This document shows positions 53,374-63,035 of a stretch of 64,000 bases of DNA, piece after piece (position 1 is the stretch's first letter; each line of letters starts with the position of its first letter). A program made the position numbers and the translations under genes. The notes under the pieces were generated by a model. The model searched no databases, was not told the origin of the DNA, and was given only the letters and a program-made list of their open reading frames with translations. The DNA comes from Paracoccus salipaludis (GTDB lineage Bacteria; Pseudomonadota; Alphaproteobacteria; Rhodobacterales; Rhodobacteraceae): positions 310,001 to 374,000 of the forward strand of contig NZ_NSJZ01000002.1 of assembly GCF_002287065.1 (NCBI RefSeq), read 5' to 3'.

Positions 53374-54132
53374 GTGCCTGCCGCCGTGAGCGCCCGAAGA
53401 CGCATCCTGCGACCGCTCGCCTCGGCCCGCCTGCTGACGGGGCACCGCCGGTCGCGCGGGACGGACCTTGCGCTGGCGACGGTGCTGGCCGCGATCGCGG
53501 GCGCGTCGAACGCGGGCGGCTTCTTCGCGCTGGGCGCCTATACCTCGCACATGACGGGATACCTGTCGCAGCTGGCGGACAACCTCGTGGCGGGGCAGTT
53601 CCGGATCGCGGTGGTCGCGATGCTGGCCATCGGCGCCTTTGTCGCGGGCGCGGCTTTCAGCACCGTCCTGATCAACTGGGCCCGGCTGCGCCGCGCGCGC
53701 CGGCAGTATGCCCTGCCCATTGCCGTGCAGGGCGCGTTCCTCGCCTGCTTCGCGAGCGGCGGCGTCTTTTCGTCCGAGCCGGGGCGCGTCTTCTCGCTGG
53801 CCTGCCTGTGCTTCATCATGGGGATGCAGAACGCGACGATCACCAAGATCTCGGGCGCGCGCATCCGCACGACCCATGCGACCGGCATGATCACCGACAT
53901 CGGCATCGAACTGGGACGCGAGGTTTCCGGCCGCGCCTTTCCCGGCCGGCCGGTTGCCGCCGACCGCAGAAAGCTCGGCATCCACCTGCGGCTGGTCGGG
54001 GCCTTCCTCGGCGGGGGGCTGGTCGGCGCGCTGGGCTTTTCCCGGCTGGGGTTCGCCTTCGCGCTTCCCCTGTCCGCCGTCCTGCTGGCCCTGTCGCTGC
54101 CTGCCCTGCTGGGACCGCAGGGCAGGCGCTAG
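53374..54132 (+). CDS. YoaK family (DUF1275) membrane protein, non-ATG start
   Basis: A six-helix integral membrane protein of the DUF1275/YoaK family, function unknown. Marks: AGASNAGGFFALGAYTSHMTGYLSQLAD, the repeated CFIMGMQNATITKISGARIRTTHATGMITDIG, and a C-terminal transmembrane pair. No ATG fits: the first Met after the N-terminal conserved sequence is inside the domain. GTG 53374 (252 aa, AGGGGG only 2 bases upstream) and GTG 53386 (248 aa) are the candidates. It converges on the MDR oxidoreductase gene. Confidence 0.82.
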   Translation: MPAAVSARRRILRPLASARLLTGHRRSRGTDLALATVLAAIAGASNAGGFFALGAYTSHMTGYLSQLADNLVAGQFRIAVVAMLAIGAFVAGAAFSTVLINWARLRRARRQYALPIAVQGAFLACFASGGVFSSEPGRVFSLACLCFIMGMQNATITKISGARIRTTHATGMITDIGIELGREVSGRAFPGRPVAADRRKLGIHLRLVGAFLGGGLVGALGFSRLGFAFALPLSAVLLALSLPALLGPQGRR

Positions 54133-54150
54133 GTTCAACGCTTCACGCGA

Positions 54151-55266
54151 TCAGGGGACGAGCAGGTATTTCTCGCCCGTGGCCTTCTTCTGGTAGGCCG
54201 CCGCGATTTCCGGCTTCAGCGCCTCGGCCAGGCTGATCGTCGCGGTGTAGTGGCTGGCGAAGGTGGTGGTCATCTCGGCCGCCACCCGCTCGCGCATCCG
54301 CTGCACGACGGCCGGGTCCAGCCGCCCCAGCGCGTTGAACAGAAGCCAGCCGCCGACGCCCCAGGTGAAGCCGAAGCCGCGCTTGAGGATCGTGGGGCCG
54401 GTGTCCAGCGCGCCGTAGATATAGACCTGCTTCATCGTCGAGGAGCCGTAGCGGTTGTAGCTGTCCAGGCTGCGCGCGGCGACGGCCTCCATCGCGTTCA
54501 GGATGATGCTGGTCATCTCGCCGCCCCCGATGGCGTCGAAGGCCAGCGTCGCGCCGGTCTCGGCGATGGCCTCCTCGAGCCTGCCGCGGAAGTCGGGCTC
54601 GCTGCTGTCGAGGACATGCGTCGCGCCCAGGTCGCGCAGAAGCTGGGCCTGCGCGGGGCTGCGGACGATGTTGACCAGCCCGATCCCGTCGGCCTTGCAG
54701 ATCCTGACCAGCATCTGGCCGAGGTTCGAGGCGGCGGGCACATGGACGATCGCCTTGTGCCCCTCGGCGCGCATCGTTTCGACAAAGCCGAGCGCGGTCA
54801 GCGGGTTGACGAACAGCGCCGCGCCCTCGGCGGCGCCCGCGCCTTCGGGCAGGACGATGCAGGCCTCGGGGCGGATCAGCCGCAGCTCGGCGTACATGGC
54901 GCCGCCGATCATGGCGACGCGCCGGCCCACCAGGTCCTGCAGGTCGGGACCGGCGCCGATCACGGTGCCCGCGCCCTCGTTGCCGACCGGCATGGACTGG
55001 TCCAGCCGGGCACGGACGGCCGGCAGCAGTTGCTGCGGAACCTGCGCGGTCAGGACGGGGGCGTCCTCGGTCCCTTCGGCGCGCAGCGTCGCCATGTCGG
55101 CCGGCCCGAACAGCAGGCCCAGGTCCGAGGGGTTGATCGGCGCGGCCTCGACCCGGACCAGCAACTCGCCGGGGCCGGGGTCGGGGACCGTGACGCGTTC
55201 CAGGTTGATCCTCAGCGTCCCGTCCGCCGTGACGGTCGATCGCAGTTCAAGGCTGCTGTGCGGCAT
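54151..55266 (-). CDS. MDR family zinc-independent oxidoreductase (quinone-reductase-like)
   Basis: A 371-residue medium-chain dehydrogenase. The N-terminal GroES-like part has INPSDLGLLFG and VGNEGAGTVIGAG; the nucleotide-binding fold includes AASNLGQMLVRICKADGI. The zinc-ligand cysteines of alcohol dehydrogenases are absent, which fits the quinone-reductase/enoyl-reductase branch using NADPH. ATG 55264-55266. Divergent from the iron-uptake operon, with 178 bases between. The physiological substrate is unknown. Confidence 0.85.
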   Translation of the reverse strand: MPHSSLELRSTVTADGTLRINLERVTVPDPGPGELLVRVEAAPINPSDLGLLFGPADMATLRAEGTEDAPVLTAQVPQQLLPAVRARLDQSMPVGNEGAGTVIGAGPDLQDLVGRRVAMIGGAMYAELRLIRPEACIVLPEGAGAAEGAALFVNPLTALGFVETMRAEGHKAIVHVPAASNLGQMLVRICKADGIGLVNIVRSPAQAQLLRDLGATHVLDSSEPDFRGRLEEAIAETGATLAFDAIGGGEMTSIILNAMEAVAARSLDSYNRYGSSTMKQVYIYGALDTGPTILKRGFGFTWGVGGWLLFNALGRLDPAVVQRMRERVAAEMTTTFASHYTATISLAEALKPEIAAAYQKKATGEKYLLVP

Positions 55267-55444
55267 GATGTCCTCGCATTCCGAACCCGTGGTCGTCAGG
55301 CCCGCATGGGACCGGGCCCGCGGCCGAATGTCCAGCCCGCCCCGATCCCCGGTGAAACGGGCGACACTGGAGAATGCCCGCCGCGCAGCATAGATAGCGG
55401 CCACCGATGGCCCCGGCGGGGGCGCCAGCAGGGAATGCCGTGCC

Positions 55445-56548
55445 ATGTCCGCGAACCAGACCGCGTCCCTGGACCTCGAGGGGGTGTCGCGCCGCTTCGG
55501 CGACCGGGTCGTGCTGTCGGACGTGACGCTGGCCATCCCGCCGGGGCGGATCACCTGCCTTCTGGGGGAATCCGGCTGCGGAAAATCGACGCTGCTCAGG
55601 ATCATCGCGGGCGTGGACCGCCCCGACGGCGGCCGCATCCGGATGAGCGGGACCGAGATCGTGGGTCCCGGCCGCTTCGTCCAGCCGGAAAGCCGCCGCA
55701 TCGGCTTCATGTTCCAGGATTACGCGCTGTTCCCCCACCTCAGCGTCGCCGAGAACCTCGCCTTCGGCCTGCGCCACCTGCCCAAGGCGGCGCAGCGCGA
55801 CCGCGTGGCCGAGGTGGTCGGGCGGATCGGCCTTGCCCACCTGATCGACCGCTATCCCCATTCGCTTTCGGGCGGCGAGCAGCAGCGCGTGGCCCTAGCC
55901 CGCGCGCTGGCCCCGCAGCCCGCCATCCTGCTGATGGACGAGCCCTTCTCGAACCTCGACCAGGGGCTGCGCGAAAGGGTGCGCCGGGAAACGCTGGCCA
56001 CCCTGCGCCGGATCGGCACCACGGCCATCATCGTCACGCACGACCCGCAGGAGGCCCTGGCCGTGGGCGACCTGATCGTCCTGATGCGCGGAGGGCGGGT
56101 CGAGCAGGTCGGCACCCCCTTCGAGATCTACGACCGCCCCCGCTCTCCTTATGCCGCCGAGTTCATGGGGCCCTGCAACCGCCTGACGGGCATCTGGAGC
56201 AAGGGCCGCATCGAAACGCCCATCGGCACCTTTCCCGCCGACCTCGACCTGCCGGACGGCTCGCTGGCGCTGGCCTGCATCCGGCCCCAGGCGCTGTCGA
56301 TCGGGCCGGACGGGCACGGCATCTCGGCCCGCGTCACGGCCAAGACCTTCATGGGCGAAAGCGAGCAGATCGACATCATGGTGCACCCGCTGGCGGAAAC
56401 CCTGCGGATGCATTCCCATGTCCGCATCCCCATGGCCGTGGGCGAGAAGGTCAGCCTGCAGCTGAACGGGGCCGAGATCCATGTCTTCGCCGATGACGGG
56501 CTGGGGGCGAATGGCCGCGGAGCAAACCCGAGGGAAAATATAGACTAA
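55445..56548 (+). CDS. fbpC: Iron(III) ABC transporter, ATP-binding protein
   Basis: Energises import of ferric iron. The 367-residue ATPase shows Walker A GESGCGKST, Q-loop FQDYALF, signature LSGGEQQR, Walker B ILLMDEPF and the H-loop VTHDP, then a C-terminal TOBE-type domain (about 245-350). First of three genes in the order fbpC-fbpA-fbpB. The length and the C-terminal regulatory domain fit FbpC/AfuC. No clear Fur or Irr box was found upstream, but iron control is expected. Confidence 0.88.
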   Translation: MSANQTASLDLEGVSRRFGDRVVLSDVTLAIPPGRITCLLGESGCGKSTLLRIIAGVDRPDGGRIRMSGTEIVGPGRFVQPESRRIGFMFQDYALFPHLSVAENLAFGLRHLPKAAQRDRVAEVVGRIGLAHLIDRYPHSLSGGEQQRVALARALAPQPAILLMDEPFSNLDQGLRERVRRETLATLRRIGTTAIIVTHDPQEALAVGDLIVLMRGGRVEQVGTPFEIYDRPRSPYAAEFMGPCNRLTGIWSKGRIETPIGTFPADLDLPDGSLALACIRPQALSIGPDGHGISARVTAKTFMGESEQIDIMVHPLAETLRMHSHVRIPMAVGEKVSLQLNGAEIHVFADDGLGANGRGANPRENID

Positions 56549-56606
56549 CGGCCCGGCGTTGCGGTATGAGCCTGCCCGAGGTTTCTCCACAAGGGTTCAG
56601 GTCATC

Positions 56607-57629
56607 ATGAAAGCCGACACGACCATCATGCGCGCCATGCTGGCAGGCGCCGCCATCCTCGCGGGCGCGGGTGCTTCCGCCCAGGAACTGAACCTTTACA
56701 CCTCGCGCGAACCGGGACTGGTCGAGCCGCTTCTGCAGGCCTTCACCGGGGACACCGGCATCAAGGTCAATACGGTCTTCCTGAAGGACGGCCTGGTCGA
56801 GCGTCTCGCCTCGGAAGGCGAAAGCTCGCCCGCCGACGTGCTGATGGCGGTGGACGCCGGCAACCTCGTCGATCTGGTGGAACGGGGCCTGACCCAGCCG
56901 GTCGAGTCCGAGATCCTGACCGCCGCCATCCCGGAAAACCTGCGCGACCCGGGCAACCAGTGGTTCCCCCTGTCGATGCGCGCGCGCGTCGTCTATGCGG
57001 CCAAGGACCTTGAGCTTGACTCGATCACCTACGAGGATCTGGCGGACCCCGAATGGAAGGGGCGGATCTGCATCCGCTCGGGCCAGCATCCCTACAACAC
57101 GGCGCTGTTCTCGGCCTTCATGACGCATCACGACGCGGCGGCGACCGAGGAATGGCTGACCGGCCTCAAGGCGAACCTTGCCCGCAAGGCGGGCGGCGGC
57201 GACCGCGACGGCGCCAAGGACATCCTGGGCGGCATCTGCGACATCGCCATCGCGAACTCCTACTATGTGGGGCTGATGCGCTCGGGCAAGGGCGGGGACG
57301 AGCAGAAGGCCTGGGGCGAGGCGATCAAGGTGATCCTGCCGACCTTCGAGGACGGCGGCACCCATGTGAACATCAGCGGCGCGGCCGTGGCGAAGAACGC
57401 CCCCAACCGGGACGAGGCGGTCAAGCTGCTGGAGTTCCTCGTCTCGGACGAGGCGCAGAAGATCTATGGCGAGGCGAACTACGAATATCCGGTGAAGGCC
57501 GGGGCCGCCATCGACCCCATCATCGCCTCGTTCGGCGAGCTGAAGGTCGATCCCCTGCCGCTGACCGAGATCGTGAAGAATCGCAAGCAGGTCAGCGAGC
57601 TGGTCGACCGCGTCGGCTTCGACAACTGA
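56607..57629 (+). CDS. fbpA: Iron(III) ABC transporter, periplasmic binding protein
   Basis: Periplasmic ferric-binding protein, 340 residues. Signal peptide MKADTTIMRAMLAGAAILAGAGASAQ, then ELNLYTSREPGLVEPLLQAF, the usual FbpA/FutA opening. The paired tyrosines in IANSYYVGLM fit the family iron-ligand Tyr-Tyr motif. It lies 58 bases after fbpC and 25 before the permease gene. I start at ATG 56607, after 16 non-conserved codons. Confidence 0.92.
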   Translation: MKADTTIMRAMLAGAAILAGAGASAQELNLYTSREPGLVEPLLQAFTGDTGIKVNTVFLKDGLVERLASEGESSPADVLMAVDAGNLVDLVERGLTQPVESEILTAAIPENLRDPGNQWFPLSMRARVVYAAKDLELDSITYEDLADPEWKGRICIRSGQHPYNTALFSAFMTHHDAAATEEWLTGLKANLARKAGGGDRDGAKDILGGICDIAIANSYYVGLMRSGKGGDEQKAWGEAIKVILPTFEDGGTHVNISGAAVAKNAPNRDEAVKLLEFLVSDEAQKIYGEANYEYPVKAGAAIDPIIASFGELKVDPLPLTEIVKNRKQVSELVDRVGFDN

Positions 57630-57654
57630 CCGCGGGCCGGGGTCCGGCGTCAGC

Positions 57655-59331
57655 ATGGCCTGGGTGACGGACCGCATTCGGCCCGCCCGGTCGCTCGGCT
57701 TCGGGGCATGGGCCTGGATCGCGGCCAGCCTGCTGGTCGCGGCGCTGGTCCTGGTCCCGGTGCTGGCCCTGCTGTGGCAGGCCGCGCAGGGGTCCGAGGG
57801 CCTGTGGTCGCATCTCGCGCGGTATGTCCTGCCCCATGCGCTGGGGCAGACGGCGATCCTGATGGGCGGCGTCGGGGTGCTGACGGCGGCGATCGGGACT
57901 TCTGCCGCCTGGCTGGTGACGGCCCATGACTTCCCGGGGCGGCGCGTGCTGGAATGGGCGCTGCTGCTGCCCTTGGCGGTGCCCACCTATATCGTGGCCT
58001 ATGCCTATCTGGACCTGCTGCACCCGCTGGGGCCGTTCCAGACGCTGGTCCGCGCGGCCCTCGGCCATGACAGCCCGCGCGCGTTCCGCCTGCCCGACAT
58101 CCGCTCGATGACGGGGGCGATCCTGCTGCTGAGCCTTGTCCTTTACCCTTACGTCTACCTGCCCACGCGGGCGATGTTCATGACGCAGGCCGCGAACCTG
58201 GTCGAGGTCGCCCGCACCCTGGGCACCAGCCGGCGGCAGGTCTTCGGCCGCGTGGCCCTGCCGCTGGCCCGCCCCGCCATCGCGGTGGGCGTCAGCCTCG
58301 CCCTGATGGAGACGCTGAACGACATCGGCGCGTCCGAGTTCCTGGGCGTGCGGTCGCTGACGATCTCGGTCTATACGACCTGGGTCACGCGGTCCGACCT
58401 GCCGGGCGCGGCGCAGATCTCGCTGGCCATGCTGCTGCTGGTCGTGGCGCTGGTCTCGCTGGAACGCTGGGCGCGCCGCCGGCAGCGCTATTCGGTCAGC
58501 GGCCAGCGCGCCCGCAGCTTCGCGCGCGAGCCGCTGGGCCGGGGGGCGGGCCTTGCCGCGCTGGCCTTGGGCTTCCTGCCGGTGTTCTTCGGCTTCCTGC
58601 TGCCCGCGCTGTATCTGGCGGTCGAGGCATGGCAGCGCTTCCAGTTCGCGGGCCTGTCGGACCGCCTGCTGGCCGAGGCGCGCAACAGCTTCGTGCTGTC
58701 GGCGCTGGCGACGGTCGCGGTGCTGGCCTGCGGGCTGGTCGTCGCCTATGCCGCCCGCGTCTTTCCGCAGCGGGGGATGCAGCTTGTCCACCGCGCGGCC
58801 TCGATCGGCTATGCCATGCCGGGCACCATCCTGGCCTTGGGCATCCTGATCGCCTCGGCGGGCCTGGACCGCTGGATCGGGCAGGCGGCCGGCGCGCTCT
58901 TCGGCGTCGATCCGGGGCTGGTCCTGATCGGCTCGGGGCTGGCGCTGGGCTATGCCTATCTGGCGCGGTTCCTTGCGATCTCGATCGGATCGGTCGAGGC
59001 GGGGCTGACGCGCATCCCGCGCAGCTACGACCAGTCCGCGCGGACGCTGGGGCAGGGCGTGACGGGGATGCTGCGCCACGTCCACCTGCCGCTGTCCAGG
59101 CCCGCGCTGGCCGCCGCCGGGCTGCTGGTCTTCGTCGATTGCATGAAGGAACTGCCCGCGACCCTGCTGCTGCGGCCCCTGAACTTCGAGACGCTGGCGA
59201 CCCACCTTTACGGAGAGGCCGCGCGCGGCACCTACGAGGAAGCCGCCATCGCCGCCTGGGCCATCGTCCTTGTCGGCATCCTGCCGGTCATCCTGCTGGC
59301 ACGGGTGGGGCCCGGCGCCTCGCGGGGGTGA
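57655..59331 (+). CDS. fbpB: Iron(III) ABC transporter, fused double permease
   Basis: Inner-membrane channel, 558 residues, made of two fused permease halves of about six helices each, as in FbpB. Each half has an EAA-type loop that meets the ATPase: VEVARTLGTSRRQVFGRVALPLARP in the first and DQSARTLGQGVTGMLRHVHLPLSRP in the second. The alternating pattern of helices and loops is regular and full length. Confidence 0.92.
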   Translation: MAWVTDRIRPARSLGFGAWAWIAASLLVAALVLVPVLALLWQAAQGSEGLWSHLARYVLPHALGQTAILMGGVGVLTAAIGTSAAWLVTAHDFPGRRVLEWALLLPLAVPTYIVAYAYLDLLHPLGPFQTLVRAALGHDSPRAFRLPDIRSMTGAILLLSLVLYPYVYLPTRAMFMTQAANLVEVARTLGTSRRQVFGRVALPLARPAIAVGVSLALMETLNDIGASEFLGVRSLTISVYTTWVTRSDLPGAAQISLAMLLLVVALVSLERWARRRQRYSVSGQRARSFAREPLGRGAGLAALALGFLPVFFGFLLPALYLAVEAWQRFQFAGLSDRLLAEARNSFVLSALATVAVLACGLVVAYAARVFPQRGMQLVHRAASIGYAMPGTILALGILIASAGLDRWIGQAAGALFGVDPGLVLIGSGLALGYAYLARFLAISIGSVEAGLTRIPRSYDQSARTLGQGVTGMLRHVHLPLSRPALAAAGLLVFVDCMKELPATLLLRPLNFETLATHLYGEAARGTYEEAAIAAWAIVLVGILPVILLARVGPGASRG

Positions 59332-59437
59332 TGCGACTCCGGGACGGCTGGAAGGAACGCGCGGGCCCCGCTAAACCGGGGGCAACCGCGCCCGGTCGGG
59401 TCTGGCCCGTCCCGCGCCCCAACCGCCGAGGTGACGG

Positions 59438-60427
59438 ATGCCGCGACTTTCCATTCCGGGTTTCAACGGCCGCCGCGCCTTCGCGGACCTTGACGAGCAG
59501 GAAATCCTCGCCCTCGCGATCTCGTCCGAGGAGGAGGACGGCCGCATCTACGCCACCTATGCCGCCAACCTGCGCGAAGCCTATCCCGCCACCGCCGCCA
59601 TCTTCCAGGGCATGGCCGACGAGGAGGACGAGCACCGCCGCCGCCTGATCGAGCTTTACCGCCGGCGCTTCGGCGAGACGATCCTGCCGCTGCGGCGCGA
59701 GCATGTGCGCGACTTCTACGCCCGCCGCCCGGTCTGGCTGGTCCGCAACCTGCCGCTGGACCGCATCCGCGAGGAAGCCGCCTCGATGGAACGCGAGGCG
59801 CAGGCCTTCTATGCGCGCGCGGCCTCGCACACGGCGGATGCCGAGACGCGCAGGCTGCTGGGCGACCTCGCCGCCGCCGAGGGACGGCACGAGGCGAGCG
59901 CCGAGGCGTTGGCCGAACGGCACCTGGGCGAGGGCAGGGGCGATGTCGAGGACGAGGCCGCGCGGCGGCAGTTCCTGCTGACCTGGGTGCAGCCGGGGCT
60001 GGCGGGGCTGATGGACGGCTCGGTGTCCACGCTGGCGCCGATCTTCGCCACGGCCTTCGCCACGCAGGACCCCTGGACCACCTTCCTCGTCGGGCTGTCG
60101 GCCTCGGTCGGGGCGGGCATCTCGATGGGCTTCACCGAGGCCGCCCATGATGACGGCAGGCTGTCGGGGCGGGGGGCGCCGTGGAAGCGGGGGCTGGCCT
60201 CGGGGGTGATGACGGCGCTGGGCGGCTTGGGCCACGCGCTGCCCTACCTGATCCCCAGCTTCTGGACCGCCACGGCCGTGGCCCTGCTGGTGGTCTTCGT
60301 CGAGCTTTGGGCCATTGTCTGGATCCAGAACAGGTTCATGGAGACGCCCTTCCTGCGCGCCACCTTCCAGGTCGTGCTGGGCGGCGCGCTGGTGCTGGCG
60401 GCGGGCATCCTGATCGGGGGGGCCTGA
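59438..60427 (+). CDS. mbfA: Membrane-bound ferritin MbfA
   Basis: Iron exporter with a ferritin-like cytoplasmic domain, known from Bradyrhizobium and Agrobacterium. Residues about 15-150 form the four-helix di-iron part with Glu/His pairs (SSEEEDGRIY, ADEEDEHRRRL, SMEREAQAFY, EGRHEASAEA). Residues about 165-329 are the VIT1-like membrane domain with several helices. 329 aa is normal. It lies 106 bases after fbpB on the same strand; having an exporter beside an importer suggests opposite control by iron. No Irr (ICE) box was recognised. Confidence 0.9.
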   Translation: MPRLSIPGFNGRRAFADLDEQEILALAISSEEEDGRIYATYAANLREAYPATAAIFQGMADEEDEHRRRLIELYRRRFGETILPLRREHVRDFYARRPVWLVRNLPLDRIREEAASMEREAQAFYARAASHTADAETRRLLGDLAAAEGRHEASAEALAERHLGEGRGDVEDEAARRQFLLTWVQPGLAGLMDGSVSTLAPIFATAFATQDPWTTFLVGLSASVGAGISMGFTEAAHDDGRLSGRGAPWKRGLASGVMTALGGLGHALPYLIPSFWTATAVALLVVFVELWAIVWIQNRFMETPFLRATFQVVLGGALVLAAGILIGGA

Positions 60428-60541
60428 CACCGCGCGTCATTGCGCCGGCGCAAAGCGCCGGGCCGCGGAACGTGGCACCTCCTGCGCAGGTCGGCAGACG
60501 GGCGAAACGCCCGGCGAAACACCGCCCGACAGGAGGATGAC

Positions 60542-61384
60542 ATGACCAAGAGCGTTCTCATCACCGGCGCCCGGTCCGGCATGGGCCTGGCGACCGCCCT
60601 GCTGCTGGCCGAAAACGGCTGTCGCGTCTTTGCGGGCGTGCGGGGCGACAGCGCCGAGCTTGACGCCGCCAGGGCGCGCGGGCTGGACATCACGCCCGTC
60701 ATGCTGGACGTGCAGGACACCGCCTCGATCCACGCGGCCGTGGCGCAGGTGGTCGATCAGGCGGGCGGCATCGACGTGCTGGTCAACAACGCGGGCTTCG
60801 GCCTTCTCGCCACGGTCGAGGACGGCACCGACGAGGAGATCTTCAAGCAGTTCGACGTGAACGTGCTGGGCCTGATCCGCATGACGCGCGAGGTGCTGCC
60901 GCACATGCGCCGGGCGGGCGGGGGCGTCATCATCAACATCTCGTCCTTCCTCGGACGCATGGGCCTGCCGCTGCTGGCGCATTACAACGCCAGCAAATAC
61001 GCGGTCGAAGGGCTGACCGATTCCCTGCGCCTCGAGGTCGGGCCTTTCGGCATCCGTGTGCATTCGATCCTTGCCGGGCTGTTCGGGACGAACTTCGTGC
61101 GTAAGGGGCTGGTCGCCAACGCCGCGACCACGGCCGAGGACTCGGCCTACCGCGAGCTTGTCGCGCATTTCGTCCCGATCGTGGCGCAGGCCATCAACGA
61201 GGGACCCTCGCCCGAGCCGATCGCCCGCGCCGTCCGCGAGATCATCGAGAACCCCGACAGCGACATCGCCGTCATGGTCGGGGCCGAAGCCGAGCAGTTC
61301 GTCCCCCTGCGCCGCAGCCTGTCCGACAAGGACTTCGAGGCCAGGGTGATCGGGACCTTCGGCCTGCCCCCCGCCAGGGCGTAA
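60542..61384 (+). CDS. Short-chain dehydrogenase/reductase
   Basis: A 280-residue SDR. LITGARSGMGLATALLLAENGCRV is the nucleotide-binding start, NNAGFGLL the structural motif, and the active-site Tyr-Lys pair is YNASK with Ser in NISSFLGR. ATG 60542 follows CAGGAGGATGAC, an excellent ribosome-binding site. Substrate unknown. It ends 21 bases before the stop of the convergent sulfate-transport ATPase gene. Confidence 0.88.
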   Translation: MTKSVLITGARSGMGLATALLLAENGCRVFAGVRGDSAELDAARARGLDITPVMLDVQDTASIHAAVAQVVDQAGGIDVLVNNAGFGLLATVEDGTDEEIFKQFDVNVLGLIRMTREVLPHMRRAGGGVIINISSFLGRMGLPLLAHYNASKYAVEGLTDSLRLEVGPFGIRVHSILAGLFGTNFVRKGLVANAATTAEDSAYRELVAHFVPIVAQAINEGPSPEPIARAVREIIENPDSDIAVMVGAEAEQFVPLRRSLSDKDFEARVIGTFGLPPARA

Positions 61385-61405
61385 CCGGCCCCGGCGCCCC
61401 GCCGC

Positions 61406-62125
61406 TCAGCCCGCGATGAAGTCGCGGACGAACGGAGTGGCGGGACGGGTGCGGATGTCCTGGGGGCGGCCGATCTGCTCGATCCGGCCCATGGACATGA
61501 CCACCACCAGGTCGGCCAGTTCCATCGCCTCGTCCTGGTCATGGGTGACGAAGACGGTGGTCAGGCCCGTCTCGTCATGGATCTCGCGCAGGCCCTGCCG
61601 CAGTTCCTTGCGGACCTTGGCGTCCAAGGCCCCGAAGGGCTCGTCCAGCAGCAGCATGCGCGGCTCGATCGCCAGCGCGCGGGCCAGGGCGACGCGCTGG
61701 CGCTGGCCGCCCGAAAGCTGGCTGGGGTAGCGGTCGGCGATCTGGGGCAACTGGATCAGGTCCAGGAGCTTGGTGACCCGCCGCGCGATTTCGGCCCGGG
61801 ACGGGCGGCTCGCGCGCGGGCGGGCGTTCAGGCCGTAGGCGATGTTGTCGAACACCGTCATGTGCCGGAACAGGGCATAGGACTGGAAGACGAAGCCCGC
61901 GCGGCGTTCCTGCACGGTCATGCCGGTCGCGTCATGGCCGTCGAACAGCACCCGGCCCGAGGTCGGGTATTCCAGCCCGCCCAGGATGCGCAGCAGCGTC
62001 GTCTTGCCCGAGCCCGACGGCCCCAGCAGCGCGACCAGCGCGCCGCCGGGGATCGACAGCGACACCGGTTGCAGCGCCGCGGTCGTTCCGAACAGCTTCG
62101 AGATTTCGTCGATCTGGATGACCAT
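61406..62125 (-). CDS. cysA: Sulfate/thiosulfate ABC transporter ATP-binding protein, short form
   Basis: ATPase of the sulfate importer, 239 residues. Walker [11 protein letters not shown]-loop FQSYALF, signature LSGGQRQR, Walker B LLLDEPF and H-loop VTHDQDE are intact. The usual CysA is about 350 residues; here the C-terminal TOBE-like regulatory domain is missing and the protein ends right after the ATPase core (FVRDFIAG). No sign of a frameshift is visible downstream. Third transport gene after cysT and cysW. Confidence 0.85.
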   Translation of the reverse strand: MVIQIDEISKLFGTTAALQPVSLSIPGGALVALLGPSGSGKTTLLRILGGLEYPTSGRVLFDGHDATGMTVQERRAGFVFQSYALFRHMTVFDNIAYGLNARPRASRPSRAEIARRVTKLLDLIQLPQIADRYPSQLSGGQRQRVALARALAIEPRMLLLDEPFGALDAKVRKELRQGLREIHDETGLTTVFVTHDQDEAMELADLVVVMSMGRIEQIGRPQDIRTRPATPFVRDFIAG

Positions 62126-62138
62126 GATCGGGGTCCTT

Positions 62139-63035
62139 TCAGTGCCGGCGCTGTGCGGCCAGTTGGTCGGCGTGGCGGATTTCCAGCGTGGTCTTGATCA
62201 TCAGCGTCACCAGTCCCAGGAACGCCAGCAGCGCGGCCATCGAGAAGGCGGCGACGCTCATGTATTCGTTGTAAAGCATCTCGATGGTGATCGGCATGGT
62301 GGCCGTCTGGCCCCGGATCTTGCCCGACACCACGGCCACGGCGCCGAATTCGCCCATGGCGCGGGCGTTGCACAGCAGCACGCCATACAGCAGCGCCCAG
62401 CGGATGTTGGGCAGGGTCACGGTGCGGAAGACGCGCCAGCCCGAGGCGCCCAGCGTCAGGGCGGCCTCCTCCTCGGCGCGGCCCTGCTCGATCATCACGG
62501 GGATCAGCTCGCGCGCGACAAAGGGGAAGGTCACGAACATCGTGGCCAGCACGATGCCGGGCAGGGCGAAGACGATGGGGAAGCCATGCGCCACCAGCCA
62601 GCCGCCGATCAGCGAGTTCGCCCCGAAGGTCAGCACGATGCAGAGGCCTGCGACAACGGGGCTGACGGAAAACGGCAGGTCGATCAGCGTGATCAGGAAG
62701 GCCTTGCCGCGAAAGTCGAACTTGGTGATCGCCCATGCGGCGGCGATCCCGAACACCGCGTTCAGCGGCACCGCGATGGCCGCGACCAGCAGCGTCAGCC
62801 AGATCGCGGACCAAGCCTGCGGGTCCGACAGGCTTTCGACGGCGGCGCCGATCCCCTGGGCCAGGGCTTCGGCGAAGACGGTGGCCAGGGGCGCCAGCAC
62901 CAGCACGCCCAGGCCGAGGACCGCCAGCAGGATCAGGACCAGCCGCGTGGCGGGGGCCTCGTCCGTGGGGGCGCGGAAGCGGCGGGCGGCTGCGGCGGGA
63001 CGCAGGCTTGCAGGGGGCAGGGGGATGTCAGACAT
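62139..63035 (-). CDS. cysW: Sulfate ABC transporter permease CysW
   Basis: Inner-membrane permease, 298 residues, six helices. The coupling loop reads [21 protein letters not shown], and [13 protein letters not shown] is characteristic of CysW. Its start overlaps cysT by 8 nt, and it is followed by the ATPase gene after 13 bases. Confidence 0.92.
   Translation of the reverse strand: MSDIPLPPASLRPAAAARRFRAPTDEAPATRLVLILLAVLGLGVLVLAPLATVFAEALAQGIGAAVESLSDPQAWSAIWLTLLVAAIAVPLNAVFGIAAAWAITKFDFRGKAFLITLIDLPFSVSPVVAGLCIVLTFGANSLIGGWLVAHGFPIVFALPGIVLATMFVTFPFVARELIPVMIEQGRAEEEAALTLGASGWRVFRTVTLPNIRWALLYGVLLCNARAMGEFGAVAVVSGKIRGQTATMPITIEMLYNEYMSVAAFSMAALLAFLGLVTLMIKTTLEIRHADQLAAQRRH

Noticed and set aside
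55267..55444. Fur or Irr box upstream of fbpC
   Set aside because: Read on both strands; no convincing palindrome.
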